From Terebella lapidaria (taxonomy: Eukaryota; Annelida; Polychaeta; Terebellida; Terebellidae), in the NCBI GenBank assembly GCA_949152475.1, contig OX424558.1:38884651-38948650 (forward strand): a stretch of DNA of 64,000 bases, given 5' to 3'. How positions within the stretch are numbered: position 1 is the stretch's first letter; every line of letters starts with the position of its first letter. Shown piece by piece: positions 44,640 to 55,579 of this stretch. A program made the position numbers and the translations under genes. The notes beneath the pieces are model-generated. The model worked only from the letters and a program-made list of their open reading frames with translations. It was not told the DNA's origin and made no database searches.

Positions 44640-46370
44640 GAAGAAGACACTGTTGAAGACAGCTCATGGACGCAAGCTGGCAGGGCACATGGGTATTACA
44701 AGGATGATACAAAGATTACTACTGGCCAGGTATAAAAAAGGGTGTTATGAGGTAGTGTAGGGAGTGCATCACTTGCCAGCAGGTGACGTTGAAGCCGGGG
44801 AAAGGCCAACATCAGGTAAGACAAGAATTGGCTGGAGCTCCATTTGACAGAATTGCAATGGACATTCTGGAACATTGAGTGGTGATGGACGGGGGAATCC
44901 GCTACATTCTAGTGATCGCAAACTACTTCACCATGATCTAGAAGCATATGCACTCCCAGGTCACACAGCACAGACAGCCATACATCATAGACAGTACTGT
45001 GGTGACACAATTACCAAGGTGGATAGACATGAACCAGGACACTGAGCTCGAGTTTAAGCTGATGAAGGAGCTGGGTAGATATATTACAGTGCCAGGAGAC
45101 AAGGACAATGCCATATTGGCCACAGAGCGATGGGCTGGTGGAGCGGCCAAACCAGAGCATTATTGCTATACTCACATCATTAGTGAATGTTCTGATGAAG
45201 ATGTCGTTATGACTAGTATGAAGCGAGTGGGGGCTCTGGTGAAGAAGAAGATGGGAGGGACAGCCAGGACAAACCTGAAGGGTCCAGGCCAGTGGGAACA
45301 CGGGGGGCCTGGAAGTCTGGGACAACCCAAAAGACTCACCAGGAGCATCCACCTCAGGCGCAGACGGTGGTTCCCGGGCTGTAGTCGTACTTCCCTATGC
45401 AGGTGCTTACGCCCTGCTACTAATGCCAGGATCTCTGGCTCGGAGGGCGCTGCCTCCTTTGAAGGTACCGAGTCGGACAGTAACGTTACGTTCAGATGAG
45501 GAAGACCCGCAGGGCACAAAGAGAATTTTGTTATACAGATTCCCAGACAACTGAAGCATCCATGATACAACAGTTCACAGGAGGCCATTGAATATATCGG
45601 GCGACTTTGAACAGGATGAACCCAGAACTTCAACACTGGTGATGGGAAGGGCAGGCGATGGCTACATCGGCGAGAGTGATCGATATCAGAAATTACTTTT
45701 GGGAGTTTGCACTGGCGAAGTTGGATGGTGGGTAATATGAGATTTTTGCTCCATCGAAACCAGTGAAGAGGCCACAAGACATTACGGCGTCGATGAGATG
45801 GGAAACCTGGAAGGTCACTGACCATGTCCGGCCAACGGGATCCCAGGCCAGAACTGCTGGCGTTGTGACCAGTAGCCAAACGGTGACAACTGCTAGGGAA
45901 AAGGCTAACAGAACACAGGAATCCCAGGTCTCGGTGACCGTGACACCTTCTACAGGGGGATTGGTTGAGGTCAGTCCGACTCATTCCACTACTGGGACTA
46001 CACAAATTCAGGGGAGTTCCCACCCAGGGGAGACCATTTCGGTGACTCCCAGGGTAGAAGATGGCCCTCAGGGACAGGAAAGTGATCGACTTAGGTCATT
46101 CAAAGTACCTACAGGGGTTCGCATAACCCCAGGGCCACGCCAATAATGAAAGGCGCTGGACCCGGCAGACATTAGTCTGGATGTATTGGGTTGGGATATG
46201 GGGTCATTGGAAGCCCCCACAGAGCTGACTAATGAGGACGGGATGGATATGCAAAACTTCCTAAGGCGAGCAGCAGACTTGATGCATGCTACAATTGCAT
46301 ACTTGGGCACAGGGCGCCTAGCCAAGGCCACTGAGGACATGGCGGCTTAGCTTGCAGAGGAGCAGCGACA
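44640..46370 (+). pseudogene. Ty3/gypsy integrase remnant and downstream region
   Basis: 44660-44800 reads, across frames, AHGRKLAGHMGITRMIQR, YYWPGIKKGV and CRECITCQQ: the integrase HHCC zinc-binding domain. PFDRIAMDILEH and IRYILVIANYF (44845-44930) correspond to the start of the catalytic core. Past 44948 two plus-strand ORFs (183 and 127 codons) do not look like integrase; the second is Thr/Ser/Gly-rich. They may be a decayed C-terminal or extra region. A long minus-strand ORF over the same bases (45172-46023) is treated as a shadow. Confidence 0.6.
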
Positions 46371-48008
46371 GCACAGGAAGCCCAGGCCCACTGGAGGCAT
46401 GAGTACTTGAGGCAATGGCTGCTCAGGTCGAGGACCGATCCACGGCCAACCCTCATAAGACGGCGATCCGAGATTACGGTTGATTCAAAATGTGTAAATT
46501 TGGCATTGGTGGCAAAACGCTTCGAGATTCGCCTCAGGTTCTTATAATGAGCACATAGGAAGTCTTTATATGAGGGGCAACTTTTGTTTATTCCAACCTC
46601 AGATGACCTTGAGGGTTCAAACTCAAGGTTGTGGCTACTCAAGTGACCGATTGTTCAAATCTCAGTTTCTGGTTATATCAAGGAGTGTAATTTGGCTGTT
46701 GGAGACGAAGAGCTCAGGGATGGAGTTTAGAGTTGTATTATAAACACATCTTGAAACAAAGATGAAAAGATAATCTGAAGATAATTCTAAACAACTTACT
46801 CATCATGGGTTTCTGTGGAAATTATGTTCGGAGGAAAAAATAAATCCCTACTTACTAGTATATTTATCAGTTTTGCCATATCAGACAACCATAGTTTCAA
46901 TGTAGATAACAGCAGAAAATAATACCGGTACTCATTATAGCGTGTAGTTCATTAGGAACTTGTACCTTTTAGGATCTGGATTTAGCCGTCACCCATAAAA
47001 ATTTGCAACACTACATGACAGTTTTGAATGCAGTTCATTTTTACTGTATCTAAATAATGAGTGCAGTGCTTTTGTTGTTTAAGGAATGTGAAAGTTGATA
47101 TGTGTGTCTTCATTGAATAATATTCACATTATTCTATACATATTTTATTATTCACGCCAGTAACATACTAATGGTGATATTTTGCAACCAGCATACACAC
47201 TATTAGTGTGACATACATGTATGAAATGAAACAAATAACTGGTCAGTATCAGGCATTCCTCCAGTTCATTGACCAGACTCTTTAAGCATCCAAAGAATGC
47301 TAATAATTTAGGCAACACAAAATCTATAAATTTATAAACTTGGAAATGAAGAAAACCGTAATCATGGTAATGTGTATTGCCAGAACTGTACCAAAGTAAC
47401 CAAACAATACCTGTTTATGCATCTTGACATGGAAATACACATATGTCACATACCGGTAATTGTTATGAAAATATAAAGACCTCTCTCAACATCACAGTGT
47501 TCATCAAATATAATATAAAATGTAACCATCTATAGACAAACATAGATACTCACCAGTATTTATGACATACATGTGATGATGTTAATGGTATAGCATGATA
47601 CACGTACTTCAAACAAATGGTAGATCTGTTGTTGATGATGATAGATATGAAGGCATGGTCCTGGTACCCAACTGACCGAATACGGTATATGATCAACTAC
47701 CCAGTATGAGACGCTAACATCTAGCGTACAAGCTGTGCTTAGAAACCCATCACTTTCGTGGATTTTCTCCTGTGATAAATGTGATTTATATTTTGTGACA
47801 CATGCAACCCTGTCACTGTCAGTGGCACTCACATCATGATACATGTGAAGATCATTCAAGTTTCTACGATATATATTTGAATGTTATATCAAATTTCAAC
47901 ACATTCAACACAGTCCTGCATTGCAAAGACCAAACTGACCATAGATTGATTTTCCCTAAAAAAATAAATTGAAGTCCTCGAAAAACAATTTGATACAGGT
48001 ATACAGTT
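46371..48008. other. Spacer and SNIP1 3' region
   Basis: AT-rich, with no recognised gene. The minus-strand 3' UTR of SNIP1 must occupy its right part; no single poly(A) signal stands out. Confidence 0.35.
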
Positions 48009-49515
48009 TCAATCTGAGTCTTCCACGACTTCTGAAACATCAACATCATCGTGCAAGAGGACATATTCCCGTGAGCTGTATCCGAACTTTAAGACATCTT
48101 TTTCAAAGAGTTCTACATAACGCTGAGGATCTATCTGCTTGTTGTTGACATAGGTCCCATTCGCAGAGCCCAAGTCGATGATGTAAGGTTGTACTTTCCG
48201 ACCCATTCTACCATCTGGTCTCTCGTAGGGAACCATGCGGTACTGAAACACTGCATGCTGCTTGGAGCAAGACGGGTGGTCCACAGGAATGTCCGCGATA
48301 CGCCGATCACGCCCGAACAAAAAAGCACTCTGTCTGTGAATGTGTAGCATTGGCAACGACTCGTCGCCTTTGAATGGATACAGACGCCATCTCCGTCGAG
48401 GTTTGCGAGCTTCTTCAGGTTCATTGTACTTGATGACAACACCTTTATAAGTATTCGTGTCGGCGGTGAGTTTCCCTGTGGTTTCGAAGTTGGGTTTCTC
48501 CTTGTCCTGAGCTGAAGCCTTTGGTTCACTCGGTTGGCCCCAGTCTTGTTCCTGCTCTTGGCGGTGTTCAACTCTCTGCCTATCACGTCGCTTCCGTTCC
48601 CGGTCGTCTTCTCTGCGTGAACCATGCTCCGCTCTGTGGTAGCCGTCGTCACGGCGTTCTTGTTTCATTGGTCGACGACGGTCCTCTGGCTCCCGTTTCA
48701 CTGGGTGTGATCTCTGTCCCAAATCTTGTCTATTGTGATGTGGTCTGTGATGTCTTTCATCGCTCATGGGTGATCGGGAGCGTTCTCGATGGTAATAGTC
48801 ATCTCTCTTCTCTTTCTGTGAATACAGCAAGAAACCAAACATTGTGAATACACATTGATCAAATGAGTAATAGTACCATTAATTCAATGGAGGGGCAAAT
48901 TTTAGATGAAGATAACAATGAGACCATGAGCAGCCTGAGCGATGCAGAGCGTCTAAGATGGCTGTTAGTCACTCTTGGGACGGAAATTGTTTGGACACCT
49001 TTTGGCTAGGAAGTACAATATAGTGGGCAATTTTATTCCCAACCAATTTCCCATAGTTAGGATCCGGATTGACAATTGTATTGGTTATGATGGAAAAGTG
49101 TTCATTATTACACACCAGATTTTCCTTTATCTGTATTTATCATTTTTTGCCACTGAAAAACTCATCATTGATTATGATTAGAGAAACAGAATTGCCCACT
49201 AAATTGCACATGTGCTCCCATCTTTTCAACGAATAAATCCCAATCTTCCACAACTGATTGCTAGTCTGGGATTTCACAAAAGGAAAAAATCTAACTGGGA
49301 ATAAAATTGCCGATTAAATTCAATATGTACAGTAGGCCAAAGAATCTGAAAGACCAGTGATAACCCGACGCCCCAGGTTGCAGACTCACTTTGATGTGTC
49401 TGTGTTCCTTGTGTCTGTGTTTGCTGTGGGGGTCCCGTTTGTGTTCTGGAGATCTGGACCGGTTTTTGTGATGCTTCCTGTGTCGTTCTCTCTCGTATGT
49501 AGGCGAAGAAGACAT
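48009..49515 (-). CDS. SNIP1: Smad nuclear-interacting protein 1 (FHA domain), 2 exons
   Basis: Minus-strand exons 49515-49390 and 48815-48009 join in phase (AAA|gtgagt to cacag|AAAGAG) to 310 residues. Residues 1-165 are an Arg/Ser/His/Glu-rich, charged low-complexity region with RSRSP motifs. Residues about 195-295 form a forkhead-associated (FHA) domain: AFLFGRDRRIADIPVDHPSC, SKQHAVFQYR, VQPYIIDLGSANGTYVNN and LKFGYSSREYVLL. FGR, S-x-x-H and S-x-N-G-T are the phosphothreonine-binding loop residues. SNIP1 is a nuclear protein of the activated spliceosome/RES-like complex and a repressor of TGF-beta and NF-kB signalling through p300. Human SNIP1 is 396 residues, the difference lying in the disordered N-terminal part. 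The single intron carries a MITE. The protein ends in an acidic tail (SEVVEDSD), as in orthologues. Confidence 0.95.
49000..49345. mobile_element. MITE in the SNIP1 intron
   Basis: GGGCAATTTTATTCCCAACC near 49024 and its partner GGGAATAAAATTGCCGATT near 49299 are inverted. GTACAATATAGTG/GAATTCAATATGTAC-type ends surround them. The interior shares about 100 bp with 2990-3095 in opposite orientation. No coding sequence. Confidence 0.6.
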
Positions 49516-50070
49516 ATCAGCTTATTTGCTGGAAATTAAAAGCAAAAATCACCGAAACAACTAAAATTTTCAACTTTAAAACGCACCGGAAGTACATATT
49601 TGAACTTGTTAAAAACCGACCATAACATTAAAAAGTCGTCCGTTTTCCTTGTTTGGAGGTTTGTGACCCCTCCCCCCCCAATTACTACCCCTTATCTTAA
49701 TTTATCCTCACTAAAAAAGTTTGTTGGTGTATTGAATCAATAGATTATTTTAGCACCTCATCTCCTGAGATGCTACGTCTAAAGTTATCAGGTTATTGAC
49801 ATTAGAGCGTTGGGGGGCAAAGCCCCCAACCTTCTACATGTCTATGTGCTGACTTTTTTTATGGAGGTTTCACCCCAACCTATCGACGCACATTTTGGCA
49901 TGTAAACGTTTAGATACCTACTTCAAATGAGGATTTTCTTCGTCCTTGACATAAAATCTCTCGAATTGATGGGAAACTTTGACTATTCCACAGATATATC
50001 AGGCATGAATCGATGTGCTAGGTTTGAGAAAATTACGTAAAATGTTCAAATTATCTAAAAACGTCCCAAA

Positions 50071-50190
50071 ATGGCGGAGCCGATGGAAATTGACGTTCCC
50101 AGAATGCAAAGCAAATTTTACCACAATCACGCGTATTTTGGAACACAATTTCTGTTCAGCAATTCGTGCATGCATACATGCATGTGGGCA
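50071..50190 (+). CDS. Possible orphan first exon (MAEPMEIDVPRM...)
   Basis: An ATG in a good context (aaaATGGCGG) at 50071 opens MAEPMEIDVPRMQSKFYHNH and AYFGTQFLFSNS, which look protein-like and start about 555 bp from the divergent SNIP1 start, as in a shared promoter. No downstream exon with matching phase was recognised before the repeats at 50643. The frame stays open to 50274. It could be a real gene start, a retained fragment or chance. Confidence 0.2.
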
Positions 50191-50642
50191 TCTGCGTGTG
50201 GACATTTTTGGCTTTATGAAGTAAACACAACGATTCGTCTGCGATGCCACGGCTACATTTACCGTATTTTATAAAATGACAATTAAGCTGGTGTTCTTTT
50301 CTGTGTTGGATTGCGAAGTCTTAACTGGTATTTTAATTTACCCAGTAAAGGCATGTGTTAGGCTTTATCTGATGATATCAGATGCAGATATTCCTCATAA
50401 TTTCCAATGTTTTGAGGATATTTTAATGAGGTTCAGGCGTATCTGTTCCATTGATCGATTTTAAAATAAATGTTTACTTATTAGTGTAAAGTTATTGGCT
50501 GTCGTCCGCTCTTCGGGATCCTCGAGGATAGTCCTCTCACCACGAGTCCTTGCGGACGCGCATCCGCTATTCCGGATCCTTGCGGCGGCGCCGCTCACCG
50601 GAGGTCACTGCGGACACGGTAACCACTCTAACATTTACGGTA

Positions 50643-51230
50643 ACCAGGTAACAGCCCACCCGACACGCCCAGGCCTACGGACACCGTTCAGAAACTAGTT
50701 CATCACCACGGTGTTAGCTGGAGAGGCCTGGCGAGCCTCGGTCTGCCTCGGGGACGGAACCCCGTACAGCCCGACGAGCTAGCCAGAGCCTACGTCACAC
50801 CGTCCCGGGAAGGGAGAGAACTGGCGATCCACAGGGCTTGCGCCCCCGAGTCAGCAACTTGTCTCTCCCAGCCCGGGCCCTCCTATGGAAATTGTCCCCA
50901 GGGCCCCAAGGGGCCTCTACTCGTGACTCGGGACCTCAAAGCTCATGGCGAGCTCCGAGTGCATCCTCGCCACTCGATCGTGAACAATCTCCTCGATCAA
51001 GTCGCTTCCAGTGTATATATAATACACCAGAAACTAGAGGCTGCACGCGAAGCGTAACCAAACCATTGTTATAGTTTACTGGATAACGTAAATTACAATG
51101 CGTCGCCGTAGCAACGCCCGCTCGAACGGAGCGTGTCAAAACAGGGCCAAGACAGAAAAGGCCACACAAGTGGCATGTAGTTTTACAATCACCTGCCGCG
51201 ATCTTAGGGCAAAATCGCCACATTAGTATG
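50643..51230 (+). repeat. Dispersed repeat family F, copy 3
   Basis: Begins CCAGGTAACAGCCCACCCG, contains GGGACGGAACCCCGTACAGC, AGCCAGAGCCTACG and TTGCGCCCCCGAGTCAG, and ends CCTGCCGCGATCTTAGGGCA. Same orientation as the copies at 20830 and 27139. GC-richer than its surroundings. No conserved ORF. Confidence 0.65.
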
Positions 51231-51612
51231 AATGAAGTAGGCCATGTTTTTCATCCTGGTATACGGAATGAATTGGAATCATATAGGGGATAAAATTATG
51301 GCTTCTTTTTTTCTTTGGGAGTGGGGGGGGGGGGGGGGGAGCGGTAACGTTGTGTAAGATACATTCAGCTGTCGTGGTGCTGATGATGTGTTCAAGCTCT
51401 AATGTCGTCTTCCGCAGTTTGCTGTATTTTCTTGTTGGTTTTGTGTGATCACATTTACTGTACTGTAGGCCTATGTGCCCAGTGCGCTGTAGGCCTAAGT
51501 GCTTGTTTTTCTTTTGCGTGTGTTGAAAATAGTTAAATGTGAAACCGACCAATGAAAATCGACCATTCTCAGAATCAATCTCTCAAAAGTACGATGGTCA
51601 TATGTTTCAGTT

Positions 51613-51700
51613 TGCCGACCTAGCTCAGTTCGTGTGGGCCGCTCGGACTTCTCACCAATGCAGTCGGTTTCGGCGCAAGTTCGGTCCCCAGCCTCTTCAG
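51613..51700 (+). repeat. tRNA-derived SINE head
   Basis: GACCTAGCTCAGTTCGTGTG resembles a tRNA A box (TAGCTCAGT-GG) and GCAAGTTCGGTCCCCAGC a B box (GGTTCGANTCC). They are about 60 nt apart, too far for a simple tRNA unless a long variable arm is present. No proper acceptor stem is visible. Most likely the Pol III promoter of a SINE whose body continues to about 51790. Confidence 0.5.
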
Positions 51701-51799
51701 TATGTGAGGTGATTTGTGGTCGCCATACGGAGTTAGTGACCCACATTAATGATCACCCTTACGCCAAGATCCGAGCCAACAAAAGATATTAATTTAAGC

Positions 51800-52871
51800 T
51801 CATTCTTGTCGGCCAATTGTTTTAAAATGAATTAAGATTGAAGTGCAATGGTCTATGTAAGATAAGATGCCTCCGAAATAAGATTGAGGTGTCTTTTATG
51901 ACTTTTCGTACTTTCAAAAGAAGAAAAGCTTACCCTTGAAATAAAACTTTTTTCAGATAAATACTAGTACACGGACCACTGTTGCACCATGATCTTCATC
52001 AAAACCTAGAGCTAGGTTACAATCTTTAAGGCGAGCATTGGCCTACCGGTATAACACTCCACACTATTATAGTTATTGAATCTTCCGTTGAATATTGAGC
52101 TTATGTTCTTGCAAGGTTACTCCCGAAAGACGGTGCTTATGCAATGCTGCGAAGAGCTACCAAGATCAAAGACAAGCTTCCAAAAAATAAAAATAAATTG
52201 AATAGTCTTGCTGTTTTGAATACCAAATTAATACACATTATTACGTCTGCAGTCTGCACGCCAGTTTGTGAATTATTACCCCACTGTACATAATGTTTAC
52301 ATATCATTACGGACAATTACATTACTACAACCATAGACCTACAGCAAGTGCTAAAACTCACCCTCGTATTCCGTGGAAAATTCCTCCTATGACTGAAACC
52401 AAAGGCTAATACACGCGCATGTATACTAAAATATATGTTGAGTAAATAATTAATATGCCCACCAGCATAAATTGATGTTATCTTATAACATTCCTGTCAC
52501 ATGATCACGTACAGTACAACATGACATGTTAACAGGTGTCATTGGTAGCTAATACCATGGACACACAGTGACTTGACTGCGTTTCTGTCACCACACAATT
52601 TGTTTTGACGGTTTATCGCATAGCGTGTGGGTTACATGCCCTGACACATGACAGTTTCGAATGTTTATAAGTTATTGTTTGGTGGCGAAGTACATTCATC
52701 ATGCGTTTAATACTAATCCTAGTATTCCTATATACCAATTTTAATTAAAGCGCATGTTAACCCAAAATGTATTTGAAAATATCGCGTTCCATTCCATGGA
52801 AAATCAAAAACAAATAGGCTGGCCTTTGCTTGGTTCCTTGTAAGCGGGAATCAAGCAACGCCTGTTCTTTA
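51800..52871. other. Spacer
   Basis: AT-rich with no recognised exon, RNA gene or repeat of defined structure. Confidence 0.35.
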
Positions 52872-53328
52872 CAGAGGGTCTGTTCGTTTTGGCTATTTTA
52901 TCTATTCCGTTCATTCTGGAATAGCTATTCTCTGTTCGATTTGGGACTAGATTTTGCATCCTCTCTTCTAAGAATTGATTCTGCCTCTTCCTTTCAAATC
53001 GTCGAAGAGGTAGAATAGATTCTGGGTCTGTTCGATTTGGCCATTCTAATCTCTACTGATTACCATATGGAATAGCTTAGAATAGCACAGAAGAATTTTC
53101 TGAAATAGACAAATAGAACAGAATTGGAATTCATTCAAGATCCAAAATGGCGGCCTCTAGTGCTGTCTTTAAAAACAGAATCTATTCTACCTCTTCGATG
53201 ATTTGAAACGAAGAGGCAGAATTGATTCTGATAAGAGATAATGCAAAATCTAGTCCTAAATCGAACAGAGAATAGCTGTTCCAGAATGAACGGAATAGGT
53301 AGAATAGCCAAAACGAACAGACCCTCTG
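52872..53328. mobile_element. MITE with CAGAGGGTCTGTTCG ends
   Basis: TIRs CAGAGGGTCTGTTCGTTTTG and CAAAACGAACAGACCCTCTG continue inward for about 160 bp (ATTCTGGAATAGC.., GAAGAGGTAGAATAGATTCT). Within it a related shorter sequence (53020-53145) matches 53697-53813 in reverse complement. Related MITEs have therefore inserted into or next to each other here. Confidence 0.8.
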
Positions 53329-53354
53329 TTTTTAAAGAAAACCTTGGAGGCCGC

Positions 53355-53696
53355 CATTGTAGCGCATGACACACCGGTACCCGTAAGATCACCGAAGTTA
53401 AGCAACGCTAGGCGTGGGTAATACATGGATGGGTGACCCTGTTTGTGCATTCACCTGCGCTGCTGTACTGTTTACCCAAACAGTATAATTGGACACCTGA
53501 CAATAGACAGAGATGGCAATTGTGTATGCACAGTTTCCCTGCACCAAATAATGGTTGCACATGGCGCTGTATGCCTCCCAGGAGGTTGAGTATGTGTCGG
53601 AGTGAACAGGTCTGCCGGGGATAATAATTGTGCAGTCAGAGAGACCGACTTGAGTTGGTGATCCTAGACTATAAAATGCTCATTATTATTATTATT
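53355..53696 (+). mobile_element. 5S rRNA-headed SINE (SINE3-like)
   Basis: The head 53355-53465 matches 5S rRNA: GATCACCGAAGTTAAGCAAC (the box A/intermediate element region) and TGGATGGGTGACC (box C), with GCTGCTGTA near the 3' end. The 5S order and spacing are kept, but many bases differ, so it is not a functional 5S gene. The body follows (GCGCTGTATGCCTCC.., CTATAAAATGCTC) and ends in an (ATT)n tail at 53683-53697. A 5S-type Pol III head plus a simple-repeat tail defines SINE3 elements. Confidence 0.75.
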
Positions 53697-53813
53697 ATTC
53701 TGGATCTTGAATGATGTCCAATTCTGTTCTATTTGACTATTCCAGAAGACTCTTCTGTGCTATAAATTATGTGATCAGAAGAGACTAGAATAGCCAAATC
53801 GAACACACCCAGA
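53697..53813 (-). repeat. Inverted MITE fragment
   Basis: Reverse complement of 53020-53145 (AGAACAGAATTGGA.ATCATT, TCAAGATCCA, GTTCGATTTGGC). With the left copy it brackets the 5S-headed SINE. Confidence 0.65.
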
Positions 53814-55579
53814 ATCAAAATATATTCATTCGTTCTCTAGATATTATGAATTTTGTGTCAAATTTTGGTCACTCAACTGATTCATCGATGCTCATCTATT
53901 ATAATTAATACTCATGCCGTCATAGGTGGGTATCAGTTTTATTTAGGTGTGTCAGAAGCTTAATTTGGCACTTCTATGCATGGTATAGCAAATTATTTTG
54001 TTGTCAGATATGACAAAATAGAATATACCATAGTGCAGGCTGAATGGTGATGTATTTAGTGGTTTTGTGTGACTAATGAAATTCTTATATATACTCGTGA
54101 CGTCATGATTACTCAGTGTCAGAGTTAATCAGGTCTAAGATTTAACAGGAAAATTTTCACTAAAACTGCGATATCTCCGTAAACTAATTGATATATTTAC
54201 ATGCTGTAAAAACTATAATAATCTAAAACGCATTCTTCCATTTGTCAGAACTATGTTAATAAATCCTAAGTAAAGTCAAAACAGATGTTCGAATTTATAT
54301 TGAAGAACACATTGAAATAAACACATTGGTTTTTAAAAAATAGATTTATCTTCATTAGTTATCGAAATATCACATTTTTCGTGGGCAATATAGGCCATAT
54401 TTTCACTGTGATATTTTGCCTGATTAGCTATTATTTAGTATTCATGACTTCACACCGGGATGTTGATTTTAATTAGTGACTCAATAGTGTCATTCTGACG
54501 CTGATTTGCATGGTATCACGAATGTATATTATTGAAAGATGTAGCTGTTTAAATTTATACCATGATTATGTAGAGTGGTATACCAGCATTGCAACCATTC
54601 CTTTGATACTGCCTCTAGCACCCATGGTTGCTAAGGCGTAACTCATTGCCCAAAAGAAAAATTGGTTTTAAAAAGCTTTGTATGAGATAAATGAATGAAG
54701 ATAATTGATATTTTTACTTTCTTGAGCCACATAATAAAATATTGATGGTATATAGGCCCCTAGCAACCATGGTTGCTATGGGCTTTATCAAAAGAATAGT
54801 TGCATGGTAACCAATTAAGATAACTAGATACTGCTTATATTTCATGTTGAACATTAAAGATATTGAATTAAACTGATATCTTTAATCAAATATTGATTTC
54901 AAGAATTGATTTCAAGACTTTCATGGAGCTAATTAACATGTGTTACCGTTGTGACGTCATGGATGCTCATTATAATACTTATAATTAGGTATCGATTTTT
55001 GGTTAAAAATTGTAATAAAAATTGTCATAACTTTGGAACTATTTAGGATAATAACATGTCGTAAAAACCACAATAATCAGCGCGATGTCCTCTCTCGTGT
55101 GTGTTTGAAGATGAGTTCTGAGACCATACTTAGACTTTTTAAAGATTTACCCGCATTTTAAAAAGTGCTCTGCGAGTGTTTCGACACCAAAAACGTAGCA
55201 TATCAAGATCATAGCATATCAAGATCCCTTTTCAAAATGTTCTAGACTATATATTTATGTTTTTCGACTATGGTCGATTAAACAATAAATTTCATACCGA
55301 CAGAACTGTGGCATAGATAATCATCTATTAATTATGTGAAATGATTAGTTTCTAAGAAGGTGTGATCAGGTGAAGGATCGACCTACCCCCAGCGCCACAC
55401 TAAACAACACTTGTACCGAATAAAAAAATAACGAAGAAAAAGACAAAAACTGTACCGCTACATTGGTACTAAACATGGGAAAAGAAAATTGTTAGTCGGT
55501 GTTTATCATTCAAAACAAACTGCTGTCAAATCTTGAAAAGTTGTAAACTTTTGCTTCCCGCGGTCAAAACACGATAGCA
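53814..55579. other. Spacer upstream of BLOC1S3
   Basis: AT-rich. Two diverged ~60 bp blocks containing ATGCTGTAAAAACTATAATAATC (54200) and CATGTCGTAAAAACCACAATAATC (55054) suggest an old duplication, as do two CCTAGCAACCATGGTTGCTA-like stretches near 54620 and 54760. No gene is recognised. Confidence 0.4.

Noticed and set aside
45172..46023. 283-codon minus-strand ORF
   Set aside because: Lies across the decayed Ty3/gypsy region. Composition is Leu/Pro/Ser/Arg-rich with no recognisable domain, and its length is explained by few antisense stops in GC-rich retroelement DNA.
51613..51700. Functional tRNA gene
   Set aside because: A- and B-box-like motifs are present, but no acceptor stem closes and the spacing is too long.
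53367..53465. Functional 5S rRNA gene
   Set aside because: Many differences from 5S, no 5' half of normal sequence and no T-run terminator at the expected place; a SINE head fits better.
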